Shown here: positions 25,413-34,970 of the stretch, in pieces | How positions within the stretch are numbered: the stretch's first letter is position 1 | Layout: the number at the start of each line of letters is the position of its first letter | From: Pelagerythrobacter sp041912895 | GTDB lineage: Bacteria > Pseudomonadota > Alphaproteobacteria > Sphingomonadales > Sphingomonadaceae | Direction: 5' to 3' | DNA: 64,000 nucleotides | Assembly (NCBI RefSeq): GCF_041912895.1 | Contig: NZ_JAYSGI010000002.1 | Location: 496,001-560,000, forward strand | Position numbers and translations under genes: made by a program | The notes under the pieces: model-generated | The model's input: only the letters and a program-made list of their open reading frames with translations | Database searches by the model: none | What the model was told of the DNA's origin: nothing

Positions 25413-25865
25413 TCAGCCCGGCGTTCGCTTGAGCAGCGCGGAGCGTTCGCAGCGGCAGACCACCTCGCCGCGCTGGTTGAGCATCTCGTGCGCGAAGGTG
25501 ACGATCCCCGCTTCGGGCCGCGACTTCGATTCGCGCAGGGCGATGACCTCGCTGGTGGCGCGCAGCGTGTCGCCGATCGCCACGGGCTTGGGCATCGCGA
25601 CCTTGTCGTAGCCGAGATTGGCGACGAGCGTGCCCAGCGTCGTCTCGCCCACGCTCACGCCCACCATCAGCGCGAAGGTGAAGGTGCCGTTGACGAGGAT
25701 CTGCCCGAACTCGCTCTCGCGCGCGGCCTCGGCATCGAGGTGCAGCGGCTGCGGGTTGTGCGTCATCGTGGTGAACAGCAGGTTGTCGGTCTCGGTCACC
25801 GTGCGGCGGATCTCGTGCTCGATCCGGTCGCCCACCTGCCATTGATCGAAATAGCGGCCTGCCAT
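25413..25865 (-). CDS. MaoC family dehydratase (hot-dog fold)
   Basis: 150 aa, one hot-dog domain. FDQWQVGDRIEHEIRRTVTE, then the hydratase motif TMTHNPQPLHLD (catalytic Asp/His region) and LVNGTFTFALMVG are typical of MaoC-like R-specific enoyl-CoA hydratases; the pattern is close to methylmalyl/mesaconyl-CoA dehydratase-like members. ATG 25865 is chosen since GGGAG lies 8 nt upstream. It could work with the CoA operon at 41-46 kb, but that is inference. Confidence 0.83.
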   Translation of the reverse strand: MAGRYFDQWQVGDRIEHEIRRTVTETDNLLFTTMTHNPQPLHLDAEAARESEFGQILVNGTFTFALMVGVSVGETTLGTLVANLGYDKVAMPKPVAIGDTLRATSEVIALRESKSRPEAGIVTFAHEMLNQRGEVVCRCERSALLKRTPG

Positions 25866-25962
25866 TCGTTGCACTCCCTAGGTTTCGCCTTGGCCATAGC
25901 GGGGGCACGGCCTGCTGCAAATGGCTCGCCACCCGGCCCGCGAACCGATAGGGCGCACGAGA

Positions 25963-27456
25963 ATGCTGGACCTTCTCGTCATCGGCGGCGGCGTGAACGG
26001 CGCGGGGATCGCGCGCGATGCGGCGGGGCGCGGGATGAAGGTCGCGCTGGTCGAGAAGGACGATCTCGCCAGCCACACCTCCTCGGCCAGTACCAAGCTG
26101 GTTCACGGCGGCTTGCGCTATCTCGAGCATTACGAGTTCCGGCTGGTGCGCGAGGCGCTGCGCGAGCGCGAGGTGCTGCTGCGGATCGCGCCGCATCTGG
26201 TGCGCCCGATGCGCTTCGTCCTGCCGCACGACGCGGGGCTGCGGCCCAAATGGATGCTGCGCGCCGGGCTGTTCCTCTACGATCGGCTGGGCGGACGCGG
26301 GTCGCTGCCGCGCAGCGCGGGCATCGACTTGCGCCAGCCGCCGCACGACGCGATCCTGCAGGACCGCTTCGTGAGCGGCTTCGAATATTCCGACTGCTGG
26401 GTCGACGACGCGCGGCTGGTGGTGCTGAACGCGATGGACGCGCGCGAGCGCGGCGCGCAGGTGATGACGCGCACGCGCTGCACCGCGCTGGAGCGCGCGG
26501 GCGATCACTGGCGCGCCACGCTCGACAGCGGCGGCAGCGGCAAGACGGTGCGGGCGCGCGCGGTCGCCAACGCGGCGGGGCCGTGGGTCGACGACATCGC
26601 CGCGCTGGCGACCGGCGGGCGGGCCCAGGCGCACCTGCGGCTGGTCAAGGGCAGCCACATCGTCATCCGCCGCAAGTTCGCCGGGCCGCACGCCTATATC
26701 TTCCAGAACGGCGACGGGCGGATCGTCTTCGCGATTCCCTACGAGCGCGACTTCACCCTGATCGGCACGACCGACCGGCTGTTCGACGGCGACCGCGACG
26801 CGGTGGCAATCTCGGATGCCGAGCGCGACTACCTCTGCACGGCGGCGAGCGAATACTTCCGGGAACCCGTTGCGGCGGCGGACGTCGTCTCGTCATATGC
26901 AGGGGTCAGGCCACTTTACGAGGACAACGCCGCGAGCAACGCGACCGTGACGCGCGACTACGTCTTCGCGGTCGATGCGCCTGAGGGTAATCCGCCCTTG
27001 CTGAGCGTCTACGGCGGCAAGATCACCACCTATCGCAGGCTCGCCGAACACGCGCTCGAGCGGCTCGGCGGGCACATGCCGGTCCCCGGCGAACCGTGGA
27101 CCGCCGACGCCGCGCTGCCGGGCGGCGACTTCGCGGATACCTTCGACGCCTTCCTCGGCGAAATCCGCGCGCTGTGGCCGTGGCTGCCCGAGGCGACCGC
27201 GCTGCGCATGGCGCGCGCCTACGGCACCCGGATCGAGCGGGTGATCGGGCGCGCCCGCTCGCTCGCCGAGCTGGGCCGCGATTGCGGCGGCGGGATGACC
27301 GAGGCCGAGGTCGATTACCTGCGCCGCGAGGAGTTCGCGCAGACGGCGGACGACGTGCTGTGGCGCCGGGGCAAGGTGGGCCTGCACCTGGGCGACCGCG
27401 AGCGCGCCTCCGCCCGCGAATCCGTAACGGCCGCGCTGGCAAGCGACTACGCTTGA
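25963..27456 (+). CDS. glpD: Aerobic glycerol-3-phosphate dehydrogenase
   Basis: A 497-aa FAD enzyme of the inner membrane face, oxidising glycerol-3-phosphate to DHAP and passing electrons to quinone. FAD-binding GGGVNGAGIARDAAGRGM at the N-terminus, then SSASTKLVHGGLRYLEHYEF and the substrate and cofactor segments GSHIVIRRKF and SSYAGVRPLY are typical. A C-terminal DAO_C-like domain is present (TEAEVDYLRREEFAQTADDV). ATG 25963 fits; no glycerol kinase or regulator is adjacent. Confidence 0.93.
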   Translation: MLDLLVIGGGVNGAGIARDAAGRGMKVALVEKDDLASHTSSASTKLVHGGLRYLEHYEFRLVREALREREVLLRIAPHLVRPMRFVLPHDAGLRPKWMLRAGLFLYDRLGGRGSLPRSAGIDLRQPPHDAILQDRFVSGFEYSDCWVDDARLVVLNAMDARERGAQVMTRTRCTALERAGDHWRATLDSGGSGKTVRARAVANAAGPWVDDIAALATGGRAQAHLRLVKGSHIVIRRKFAGPHAYIFQNGDGRIVFAIPYERDFTLIGTTDRLFDGDRDAVAISDAERDYLCTAASEYFREPVAAADVVSSYAGVRPLYEDNAASNATVTRDYVFAVDAPEGNPPLLSVYGGKITTYRRLAEHALERLGGHMPVPGEPWTADAALPGGDFADTFDAFLGEIRALWPWLPEATALRMARAYGTRIERVIGRARSLAELGRDCGGGMTEAEVDYLRREEFAQTADDVLWRRGKVGLHLGDRERASARESVTAALASDYA

Positions 27457-27518
27457 TCGCGGCTCGCGGCGCGTTCAAGGCGCCGCGCGAATACCTCCTC
27501 CCACCCGAGTCGCTCACC

Positions 27519-30500
27519 ATGCCCGCACCCAAGATTCTGAACCGCACCGCCGTCCGCCAGGCCTACCGCCAGGAAGAGGAGGCGTGCATCGCCGAACGGA
27601 TGCGGCAGGCCGCGCCCGCCAGTGCCGTTCACGGCGAGAGCGCCGCGCTCGCCGGCAGGCTGATCGAGGGCGCGCGCGAGCGCAAGGCGAGCGGGATCGA
27701 CGCCTTCATGCAGCAGTTCGGCCTCGCGACCGAGGAAGGCATCGCGCTGATGTGCCTCGCCGAAGCGCTGCTGCGCGTGCCCGACAGCAAGACGGCCGAC
27801 GCGCTGATCCGCGACAAGATCGGCGATATCGACTGGTCGGAGCATCTCGGCGAAAGCTCCTCCACTTTCGTCAACGCGGCGACCTTCTCGCTGATGCTGA
27901 CGGGCGAAGTGCTCGAACGTCCCGAGCAGCACCAGCGCGGCATGGGCCGCACCCTGCGCAACACCATCAACCGGCTGGGCGAGCCGGTGATCCGCAAGGC
28001 CACGTTCCAGGCGATGCGCATCCTCGGGGGCCAGTTCGTCTTCGGCCGCACGATCGAGGAAGCGCTGAAGCGCGCCGCACCCGAGCGCGCGAAAGGCCTC
28101 ACGCACAGCTTCGACATGCTGGGCGAAGCGGCGATGACCTTCGCCGACGCCGAGCGCTACCGCGTGGCCTACGGCAACGCGATCGCGCGGCTTGCGCGCG
28201 AGACGGGCGGCAGCATCGCCAGCTCGCCGGGCATTTCGGTGAAGCTGTCGGCGCTCTACCCGAAATACGATCACTTCCACGCCGAAGCCGCGATCAAGGC
28301 GCTGGTGCCGATCGTGCGCGAACTCGCGATCCAGGCGCGCGATGCCAACATGCACTTCACGATCGACGCCGAGGAAGCCGAACGGCTGGAACCCTCGCTC
28401 GACGTGTTCGAGGCGCTGGTGGCCGACGACGAAATCTTCGCGCGGCCCGACGGCAGCCAGTGGGAAGGCTTCGGCCTCGCGATCCAGGCCTACCAGAAGC
28501 GCGGCGTGCCGCTGTGCGAATGGACCGCCAAGCTGGCGCGCCAGCACAACCGCCGGCTGATGGTGCGGCTGGTGAAGGGCGCCTACTGGGATACCGAGAT
28601 CAAGCTGAGTCAGGTCCACGGGCTCACCGATTTTCCCGTGTTCACCCGCAAGGTCGCGACCGACGTGTCGTATCTCGCCTGCGCGGCCAAGATGCTGGAA
28701 GCGCGCGACGTGCTCTACCCCGCCTTCGCCACGCACAACGCCTACACCATCGGCGCGATCAAGACGCTGGCGAGCAAGAGCGATACGGGCAGCCGGACCC
28801 AGCCCGATTTCGAATTCCAGCGGCTGCACGGCATGGGCGAGGACGTCTATGGCGCGCTCGCCGAGGTCGAGGGCAACCGCAGGACGCCGGTGCGCATCTA
28901 CGCGCCGGTCGGCACACACAAGGATCTGCTCGCCTATCTCGTGCGCCGCCTGCTCGAGAACGGGGCGAACAGCTCGTTCGTCAATCGCATGGCCGATGCG
29001 GACGTGCCGGTGAGCGAGTTGACGACCGACCCGACCGCCGATCTCGCCGCGCTGGAGCCAAAGCGCAATCCGGCGATCCCGCTGCCCGCCGATATCTTCC
29101 CCGGCCGCCGCAACAGCGCCGGGATCGACATCTCCGATCCGCTGGTGATCGAGCCGCTGCTCGAACGCCTGCACGTGCTCGACGCGCGCCGCTGGCATGC
29201 CGAGCCGACGCTGCGCTCGCCCGAACAGGGCGAGGTCGCGCCGATCACCCAGCCGCAGGATCTGACGCACGAGGTCGGCACCCGGCGCGATGCGCTGCCC
29301 GAAGAGGTCGACGTCGCGATCACCCGCGCCGCGGCGATCCAGCCCGGCTGGGATTCGCTCGGCGGCGAAAAGCGCGCTGTCCTGCTCGAAGCCGCCGCCG
29401 ACATGTTCGAGGCGCACACCGACGAGATCCTCAGCCTGTGCCAGCGCGAAGCGGGCAAGACGCTGATGGATGCGATCCTCGAACTGCGCGAGGCGGTCGA
29501 TTTCCTGCGCTATTACGCGAACGAGGCGCGCCGCCTGTTCACCGCGCCGCACCCGCTGCCCGGCCCGACGGGGGAGGAAAACCGGCTGAGCCTGCACGGG
29601 CGCGGCGTGTTCGCCACGATTTCCCCGTGGAACTTCCCGCTGGCGATCTTCATCGGCCCCGCCGCCGCCGCGCTCGCCGCGGGCAACGCGGTGCTCGCCA
29701 AGCCCGCCGAGCAGACCCCGCTGATCGCCGCGCTGGCAGTGAAGCTGTGCCACGACGCGGGCATTCCCGAAGACGTATTCCAGATCCTGCCCGGTTCGGG
29801 CGAGGTCGGCCAGCTCATCACCTCCGATCCGCGCGTCGCGGGCGTCTCGTTCACCGGATCGACGCAAACCGCCCATGCGATCAACCGCAGCCTCGCCGCG
29901 CGCGATGGGCCGATCGCCACGCTGATCGCCGAGACGGGCGGGCAGAACGCGATGATCGTCGACAGCTCGGCGCTGCCCGAGCAGGTGACGCGCGACGTGG
30001 TCAACAGCGCGTTCCAGAGCGCGGGCCAGCGGTGCAGCGCGCTGCGCGTGCTCTATCTGCAGGACGACGTGGCCGACGAGATGCTGACGATGATCAAGGG
30101 TGCGTTCGAGGCGCTGACCATCGGCGATCCCGAAGACCTCGCAACCGATGTCGGCCCGGTGATCGACCCCGATGCGAAGGCCGCGCTCGAACGGCACGTC
30201 GCGCGGCGCAAGAAGAACGGGCGCACCGTGTGGCGGCGCAAGCTGCCGCGCGGCACGGGCGACGGCTGCTTCGTCGCGCCGACGATCATCGAGATGGATT
30301 CGATTCTCGACCTCAGGCGCGAGAACTTCGGCCCGATTCTGCACGTGGTGCGCTACAAGGCGCGCGATCTGGAGCGGGTGGTGGAGGATATCAACGCCGC
30401 CGGTTACGGCCTGACGCTGGGCTTGCACAGCCGGATCGACGCCACCCGCCGCTTCGTCGAGGCGCGGGCGCGGGTCGGCAATTTCTACGTCAACCGCAAC

Positions 30501-30665
30501 CAGATCGGCGCGGTCGTGGAAAGCCAGCCGTTCGGCGGCGAAGGTCTGTCGGGCACCGGCCCGAAGGCGGGCGGACCGAACTACGTCGCGCGCTTCGCGA
30601 CCGAGCGGGTGGTCTGCATCGACACCACGGCGGCGGGCGGCAACGCCACGCTGCTGGCGAGCTGA
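27519..30665 (+). CDS. putA: Bifunctional proline dehydrogenase / L-glutamate-gamma-semialdehyde dehydrogenase
   Basis: 1048 aa, oxidising proline to glutamate in two steps. The N-terminal half is the FAD proline dehydrogenase barrel (RLARETGGSIASSPGISVKL, FTIDAEEAERLEPSLDVFE, VRLVKGAYWDTEIK). The C-terminal half is an aldehyde dehydrogenase (SPWNFPLAIFIGPAAA, ETGGQNAMIVD, catalytic Cys in SAGQRCSALR). No N-terminal ribbon-helix-helix is present, so this is the non-autorepressing short class of PutA, and no Lrp-type PutR gene is adjacent. ATG 27519. Confidence 0.96.
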   Translation: MPAPKILNRTAVRQAYRQEEEACIAERMRQAAPASAVHGESAALAGRLIEGARERKASGIDAFMQQFGLATEEGIALMCLAEALLRVPDSKTADALIRDKIGDIDWSEHLGESSSTFVNAATFSLMLTGEVLERPEQHQRGMGRTLRNTINRLGEPVIRKATFQAMRILGGQFVFGRTIEEALKRAAPERAKGLTHSFDMLGEAAMTFADAERYRVAYGNAIARLARETGGSIASSPGISVKLSALYPKYDHFHAEAAIKALVPIVRELAIQARDANMHFTIDAEEAERLEPSLDVFEALVADDEIFARPDGSQWEGFGLAIQAYQKRGVPLCEWTAKLARQHNRRLMVRLVKGAYWDTEIKLSQVHGLTDFPVFTRKVATDVSYLACAAKMLEARDVLYPAFATHNAYTIGAIKTLASKSDTGSRTQPDFEFQRLHGMGEDVYGALAEVEGNRRTPVRIYAPVGTHKDLLAYLVRRLLENGANSSFVNRMADADVPVSELTTDPTADLAALEPKRNPAIPLPADIFPGRRNSAGIDISDPLVIEPLLERLHVLDARRWHAEPTLRSPEQGEVAPITQPQDLTHEVGTRRDALPEEVDVAITRAAAIQPGWDSLGGEKRAVLLEAAADMFEAHTDEILSLCQREAGKTLMDAILELREAVDFLRYYANEARRLFTAPHPLPGPTGEENRLSLHGRGVFATISPWNFPLAIFIGPAAAALAAGNAVLAKPAEQTPLIAALAVKLCHDAGIPEDVFQILPGSGEVGQLITSDPRVAGVSFTGSTQTAHAINRSLAARDGPIATLIAETGGQNAMIVDSSALPEQVTRDVVNSAFQSAGQRCSALRVLYLQDDVADEMLTMIKGAFEALTIGDPEDLATDVGPVIDPDAKAALERHVARRKKNGRTVWRRKLPRGTGDGCFVAPTIIEMDSILDLRRENFGPILHVVRYKARDLERVVEDINAAGYGLTLGLHSRIDATRRFVEARARVGNFYVNRNQIGAVVESQPFGGEGLSGTGPKAGGPNYVARFATERVVCIDTTAAGGNATLLAS

Positions 30666-30690
30666 TCGCGGATTTGCTAGTCGGGCGGCG

Positions 30691-31221
30691 ATGCCACGCT
30701 TCCTCACGCTGATCCTCGCTGTCGTCGCGCTCGTCTGGTCGGCGGGGGCGGCGGCCGAGGTTCGCATGAGCTTCCACAGCTTCAACGGATCGCTGTTCTT
30801 CGGCCGCTATCCGCATACCTTCGTGGTGCTCGAAGGCACGCTGGAGGAAACCGGCGCGCCGATCCACGAGAACTACGGCTTCACCGCGAAGAGCGCCTCC
30901 CCCGCGGTGCTGCGCGGCCCGGTCGAGCACGCGATCCTGATCGAGGAGGAGAAATACCTGCGCAGCACCAACCGGCACTTCACCGTGCCGCTCAGCGATG
31001 CGCAGTACTGGCAGGTGCGGGCCGAGATGGAAAAATGGCGGGATGCGCCCGGCAAGTACTACGACCTCGATACGCGCAACTGCATCCACTTCGTCGGCGC
31101 GATGGCGCAGATCGCGGGCTTGCGGGTCGATTATCCCAAGCAGCTGCTGCGCAAGCCCAAGGCGTGGCTCAACCGCGTGGCGCTGATGAACCCGCAACTG
31201 GGCGCGAAGCAGATCGACTAG
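30691..31221 (+). CDS. Secreted protein with NCxHF motif, possible NlpC/P60-LRAT-like fold
   Basis: 176 aa with a signal peptide (cleavage near AAA-EV, residue 22). The mature part has HTFVVLEGT (residues about 51-59), Y..FTAKSAS and RNCIHFVGAMAQIAG (near 130). A His followed by a downstream NC motif recalls permuted papain-like (LRAT/NlpC-type) proteins, but the match is only suggestive. It follows putA by 25 bp and could share its transcript. Likely periplasmic, function unknown. Confidence 0.65.
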   Translation: MPRFLTLILAVVALVWSAGAAAEVRMSFHSFNGSLFFGRYPHTFVVLEGTLEETGAPIHENYGFTAKSASPAVLRGPVEHAILIEEEKYLRSTNRHFTVPLSDAQYWQVRAEMEKWRDAPGKYYDLDTRNCIHFVGAMAQIAGLRVDYPKQLLRKPKAWLNRVALMNPQLGAKQID

Positions 31222-31281
31222 AGGGGGATAACGGCGGCCCTCGGCTTGCCCGGCCCGCCGCGCTGGGGAATCACCTCCGGC

Positions 31282-31836
31282 ATGGCGATTCTCTCCGACC
31301 GTTGGATCCGCACGCAGGCGACCGAGACAGGCATGATCGAGCCGTTCGTCGAGGCGCAGCGGCGCGAGGGGTGCATTTCCTACGGCTTGTCGAGCTACGG
31401 CTACGACGCGCGGGTGGCGGACGAGTTCAAGATCTTCACCAACGTCGACAGCGCGGTGGTCGATCCGAAGGATTTCGCTTCCAACTCGTTCGTCGATCGC
31501 AAGACCGATGTCTGCGTGATCCCGCCCAATTCCTTCGCCCTGGCGCGCACCGTGGAGTATTTCCGCGTGCCGGAAGACGTGCTGGTGATCTGCCTCGGCA
31601 AGAGCACCTATGCGCGCTGCGGGATCATCGTGAACGTCACTCCGCTGGAGCCGGGGTGGGAGGGGCACGTCACCCTCGAATTCTCCAACACCACCCCGCT
31701 CCCGGCGAAAATCTACGCCAACGAAGGCGCCTGCCAGTTCCTGTTCCTGCAGGGCAACGAGCGGTGCGAGACGAGCTATCGCGACCGCGCGGGCAAGTAC
31801 ATGGGCCAGCGCGGAGTCACGCTGCCGCGGCTGTAA
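31282..31836 (+). CDS. dcd: dCTP deaminase
   Basis: 184 aa, trimeric dUTPase-fold enzyme deaminating dCTP to dUTP for thymidylate supply. ISYGLSSYGYDARVADEFKIF, NSFALARTVEYFRVPEDV, and the GKSTYARCGIIVNVTPLEPGW catalytic block (Glu in the following TLEFSN) are diagnostic. The start is ATG 31282 (MAILSDRWI); a 12-codon upstream extension is open but not family-like. Confidence 0.95.
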   Translation: MAILSDRWIRTQATETGMIEPFVEAQRREGCISYGLSSYGYDARVADEFKIFTNVDSAVVDPKDFASNSFVDRKTDVCVIPPNSFALARTVEYFRVPEDVLVICLGKSTYARCGIIVNVTPLEPGWEGHVTLEFSNTTPLPAKIYANEGACQFLFLQGNERCETSYRDRAGKYMGQRGVTLPRL

Positions 31837-31909
31837 CGGGCGGCGCGATAGCCTTTTTCCCGCTTCGAACGTATTGTTCGCACAGGAATCGGGGAAGAGG
31901 AGCAAGCGC

Positions 31910-32368
31910 ATGTCCACCATCGCCGCGATCATCGGCCGCATAATGCTGGCGGTAATCTTCATTTCGGCGGGTATCGGCAAGATCATGGATCCGGCCGGAA
32001 CCGCAGCCTATATCGACAGCGCCACGTCGTTGCCGGGCTCGCTCGCGCTGCCGACCGGCATTTTCGAACTGGTGCTCGGCCTGATGCTCGCGATCGGGTT
32101 CATGACCCGGCTGGTCTCGATCCTGCTGGCCGGTTTCTGCCTGCTGACGATCTTCTTCTTCCACAACCAGTTCGGCGATTCGACGCAGCTCACCGCCGCG
32201 CTCAAGAACCTCGCGATGGCCGGCGGGCTGCTGGTGGTGTTCGCCTACGGCCAGATGCGCGGCAGCTTCGACCACATGCGCGAGCGCAACCGCGCGCGTA
32301 AGGCGGAGCTGCGCGCCGCGCATGCGGAAGGCAAGGCCGAAGGACTGGCCGACCGCACCGTAGTGTAA
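31910..32368 (+). CDS. DoxX family membrane protein
   Basis: 152 aa with four hydrophobic segments (about 5-22, 45-65, 70-90 and 105-122) and the DoxX-type start GRIMLAVIFISAGIGKIMDP; the charged C-terminus (HMRERNRARKAELRAAHAEG) is cytoplasmic. DoxX proteins are inner-membrane proteins linked to quinone or thiol redox in some bacteria; role here unknown. GAAGAGGAG precedes ATG 31910. Confidence 0.85.
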   Translation: MSTIAAIIGRIMLAVIFISAGIGKIMDPAGTAAYIDSATSLPGSLALPTGIFELVLGLMLAIGFMTRLVSILLAGFCLLTIFFFHNQFGDSTQLTAALKNLAMAGGLLVVFAYGQMRGSFDHMRERNRARKAELRAAHAEGKAEGLADRTVV

Positions 32369-32390
32369 CCGGAGCGGCGGTGCGAACGGG

Positions 32391-34574
32391 TCAGAAGCTC
32401 GTCCGCACGCTCAGCTTGAAGTTGCGGCCCGCGAGCGGGACGAAATCCTTGGTGAAGCTCGCGTGGCGGCGGCCCTCGGCGTCGAAGATGTTGTCCGCCT
32501 GGAGCATCACGGTGACGTTGTCGTTGCCGCGCACCGGCTTCCACGCGATCGAGGCGTTGACGTGGGTGAAGCCATCGGTCGCGGTCTCGAACGGGGCGAG
32601 GCGATCCTGATCGTCGAACCACTGCACCTCGCCGCGCACGTCGAACGGCCCGGTCTGCGCTTCGAGCGCGCCGAGCAGCCGTAGCGGCGGAATGCGCGGC
32701 AGCGGCGTGCCGTCGTCGAGCTCGGCGCGGATGTAGTCGCCGCGCACATCGGCGAGCAGCGTAAAGCCGTCGCTCTCCACGATCGGATAGGTCAGCTGGC
32801 CTTCGATGCCCGAATAGGTCGCGTCGCCCTGGAGATACTGGAACACCGGCAGTTCGTCCTGCTCCAGCCCGGTTTCGGCCAGGAAGATGTAGTCGTCGAA
32901 CCAGTTGCGATAGACCGCGAGGCTCACCGTGCCGGCCCCGATGGAGCCGCGCGCGAAGGCCTCGACGCCCCAGGCGCCCTCGACCTCGAGATCGGGGTCG
33001 CCGATCTCGAACGCCTGCGTCGCGATATGCGGGCCGTTCGACAGCAGCTCCTCCGCGCTCGGCGCGCGCTCGGCGCGGCTGCCGTTGACGCCGAGGCGCA
33101 ATCCGCCGGCGGTCTCGTAAACCAACCCGACCGCGCCCGAGAAAGTGTCGAACGAGCGGCGGAAGCCGATCGGTTGCGATTCGACGTCGGTCGTCTCGTA
33201 GCGGCCCGCGAGCTCGAGCTGGAACGGATCGAACGCGATCTCCTGCATGCTGAACAGCGCAAACTGGTCGGTGCGGTTCTTCGGCACGTAGGCCTCTGCG
33301 CCGAACGCGTCGAAGTCGCGGAAGTAATACTGCACGCCGCTCGACCCGGTCCAGGCGCCGCGTGCGCTCTGTTCGAGCACGGCGCGCGCCTCGATCCCCT
33401 TCACGTCGAACACGGTGCCGACCTCGTCGCCCTCGAATTCGGTGTGGGTGTAGTCGCTGAAGCCGACGCGGGTGTTGAGCGCGGAGAAGAAGCCGTCGCC
33501 CAGTGCCAGCCGCCCGCGCATGTCGGCGCGATACTGCCTGAGGCCGATCGAGACCGATTCCTCGCCGTGCTCGTGGCCCTCCTCGCCTTCGTGGTCGTGA
33601 TCGTGATCTTCACCCTCTTCGCCGTGGTGATGGCCCGTGCCGGGGCGCAGCGGCACGCCGTAGAAGGTATCGTAGATGCCGACCGACGCGCCCAGGTTGC
33701 TGTCGCCCTCGAAGAAGGCGAACCCTGCGTTCGCGCTCCAGGTCTCGGTCGCGCTGTCGGGCAGCGTGCCGCGCCGGTTGGCAGCCTCGCGCAGCTCGCT
33801 GGCTTCGTCGAGATGGCCCTCGCCTTCTTCCTCGGCCGCGTCGGCAAGCAGGTCGGCGCGCAGTTCGGGGGCGGCGACGTAGCCGGCGATGTCGAGGTCG
33901 TCGGTCTTGCGGTAGGAGCCGTCGACGTGCGCCACGAAGCCGCCGCCGAGCGGAACGTCGAGCGAGGCGCCGCCTTCGCGCAGGTCGGCGGCGGTGTTCG
34001 CCCCCGCGAGCGCGTCGATATGGAACGCCTCGTTCAGCCGCCGCAGCGGGATGCGCTTGTCGATCACGTTGACCGCGCCGCCGATCGCCTGGCTGCCGTA
34101 GAGCAGCACTGCGGGGCCGCGCAGCACCTCGATCCGCTCGGCGGTGAGCGGGTCGATCGAGGTCGCGTGATCGGCCGAGGTATTGGAGACGTCGATCGCG
34201 CCGATCCCGTCGATCAGCACCTTGACCCGCTCGCCCTGGAAGCCGCGCAGCACGGGGCGCGACGCGCCGGGCGAGAAGCTGGTGGCCGAGACCCCGGGCA
34301 CCTTCAGCAGCACTTCGCCGATCTGGCCGTCGAGATTGCGCTGCAATTCGTCCCCTTCGACGACCGAAGTGCCCGCGAGCACGTCGAGCTGCTCGAGCCC
34401 CTGTGCGGTGACGAGGATCTCGCCGCTGGTAGAGACGCGCCGGTCGTGGAAGTCGTCCGAATCGCTCGTGGGCGCCTGGCTGTCTTGGGCCTGGGCGGGA
34501 GCGGCGATGGCGCAGAGCGCGAGGCCGAGCGGGAGGGTGAGCGGCCGAGCCGCGATAGCATAACGATACAACAT
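32391..34574 (-). CDS. TonB-dependent outer-membrane receptor, ZnuD-like with His-rich loop
   Basis: 727 aa: signal peptide (cleavage after AQA near residue 30), plug domain (EILVTAQGLEQLDV, GVSATSFSPGASRPVLRGF, VEVLRGPAVLLYGS) and a 22-strand-type barrel ending in Phe. An extracellular loop (about residues 315-345) is very rich in His, Asp and Glu (GHHHGEEGEDHDHDHEG), as in zinc receptors of the ZnuD group. Zinc or another divalent metal such as nickel or copper is the likely ligand; this is inference from the loop. The start is ATG 34574. No periplasmic binding protein or ABC genes are adjacent. Confidence 0.88.
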   Translation of the reverse strand: MLYRYAIAARPLTLPLGLALCAIAAPAQAQDSQAPTSDSDDFHDRRVSTSGEILVTAQGLEQLDVLAGTSVVEGDELQRNLDGQIGEVLLKVPGVSATSFSPGASRPVLRGFQGERVKVLIDGIGAIDVSNTSADHATSIDPLTAERIEVLRGPAVLLYGSQAIGGAVNVIDKRIPLRRLNEAFHIDALAGANTAADLREGGASLDVPLGGGFVAHVDGSYRKTDDLDIAGYVAAPELRADLLADAAEEEGEGHLDEASELREAANRRGTLPDSATETWSANAGFAFFEGDSNLGASVGIYDTFYGVPLRPGTGHHHGEEGEDHDHDHEGEEGHEHGEESVSIGLRQYRADMRGRLALGDGFFSALNTRVGFSDYTHTEFEGDEVGTVFDVKGIEARAVLEQSARGAWTGSSGVQYYFRDFDAFGAEAYVPKNRTDQFALFSMQEIAFDPFQLELAGRYETTDVESQPIGFRRSFDTFSGAVGLVYETAGGLRLGVNGSRAERAPSAEELLSNGPHIATQAFEIGDPDLEVEGAWGVEAFARGSIGAGTVSLAVYRNWFDDYIFLAETGLEQDELPVFQYLQGDATYSGIEGQLTYPIVESDGFTLLADVRGDYIRAELDDGTPLPRIPPLRLLGALEAQTGPFDVRGEVQWFDDQDRLAPFETATDGFTHVNASIAWKPVRGNDNVTVMLQADNIFDAEGRRHASFTKDFVPLAGRNFKLSVRTSF

Positions 34575-34579
34575 ATCGC
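34552..34579 (-). promoter_or_regulatory. Candidate operator palindrome at the TonB-receptor start codon
   Basis: GCGATA (34552-34557) and TATCGC (34574-34579) form an inverted repeat around an AT-rich core that includes the ATG; the position would suit a repressor such as Zur, but the match to any known box is weak. Confidence 0.25.
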
Positions 34580-34719
34580 GGCCTGATAGCGATTCGTTCG
34601 CCCATGTCCACAGCGAATCCGACAAACGGCGATTTCGGGCTGGCTCAGCGGCGCGCGCGCCATGCGCCCCGCCGGGCGGCGCCGAGCCCGCATGCGCGAA
34701 TACCGTTCTGCTGGATCGA

Positions 34720-34794
34720 TGGAGCGGGCGAAGAGATTCGAACTCTCGACCCCAACCTTGGCAAGGTTGTGCTCTACCCCTGAGCTACGCCCGC
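34720..34794 (-). tRNA. tRNA-Gly (anticodon GCC)
   Basis: On the minus strand the acceptor stem GCGGGCG / CGCCCGC closes a 75-nt cloverleaf with encoded CCA. D arm GCTC-AGGGGTAGA-GC, anticodon arm with loop TTGCCAA (anticodon GCC), and T arm GAGAG-TTCGAAT-CTCTT are all intact. It lies between the TonB receptor and the thioredoxin gene. Confidence 0.97.
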
Positions 34795-34970
34795 TCACTG
34801 GCGTTGCCGGAAATGCTGTGGTTCCGGCGGGAGGCGGCGCGAGTAGCAGCGGGTCGGCGAGGCCGCAAGGGGAAAATGCGCGGCGGGCGAGCGCGCGGTT
34901 TTCGCTTCACAATTGGCGGCGAAGGCCCACATTGGCGGCTTATCGAAACGCGCGACAATGGGAGCTGCAC

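Noticed and set aside
34720..34794. Integration (att) site at the tRNA-Gly gene
   Set aside because: No integrase and no repeated tRNA 3' end were seen in the flanking sequence.
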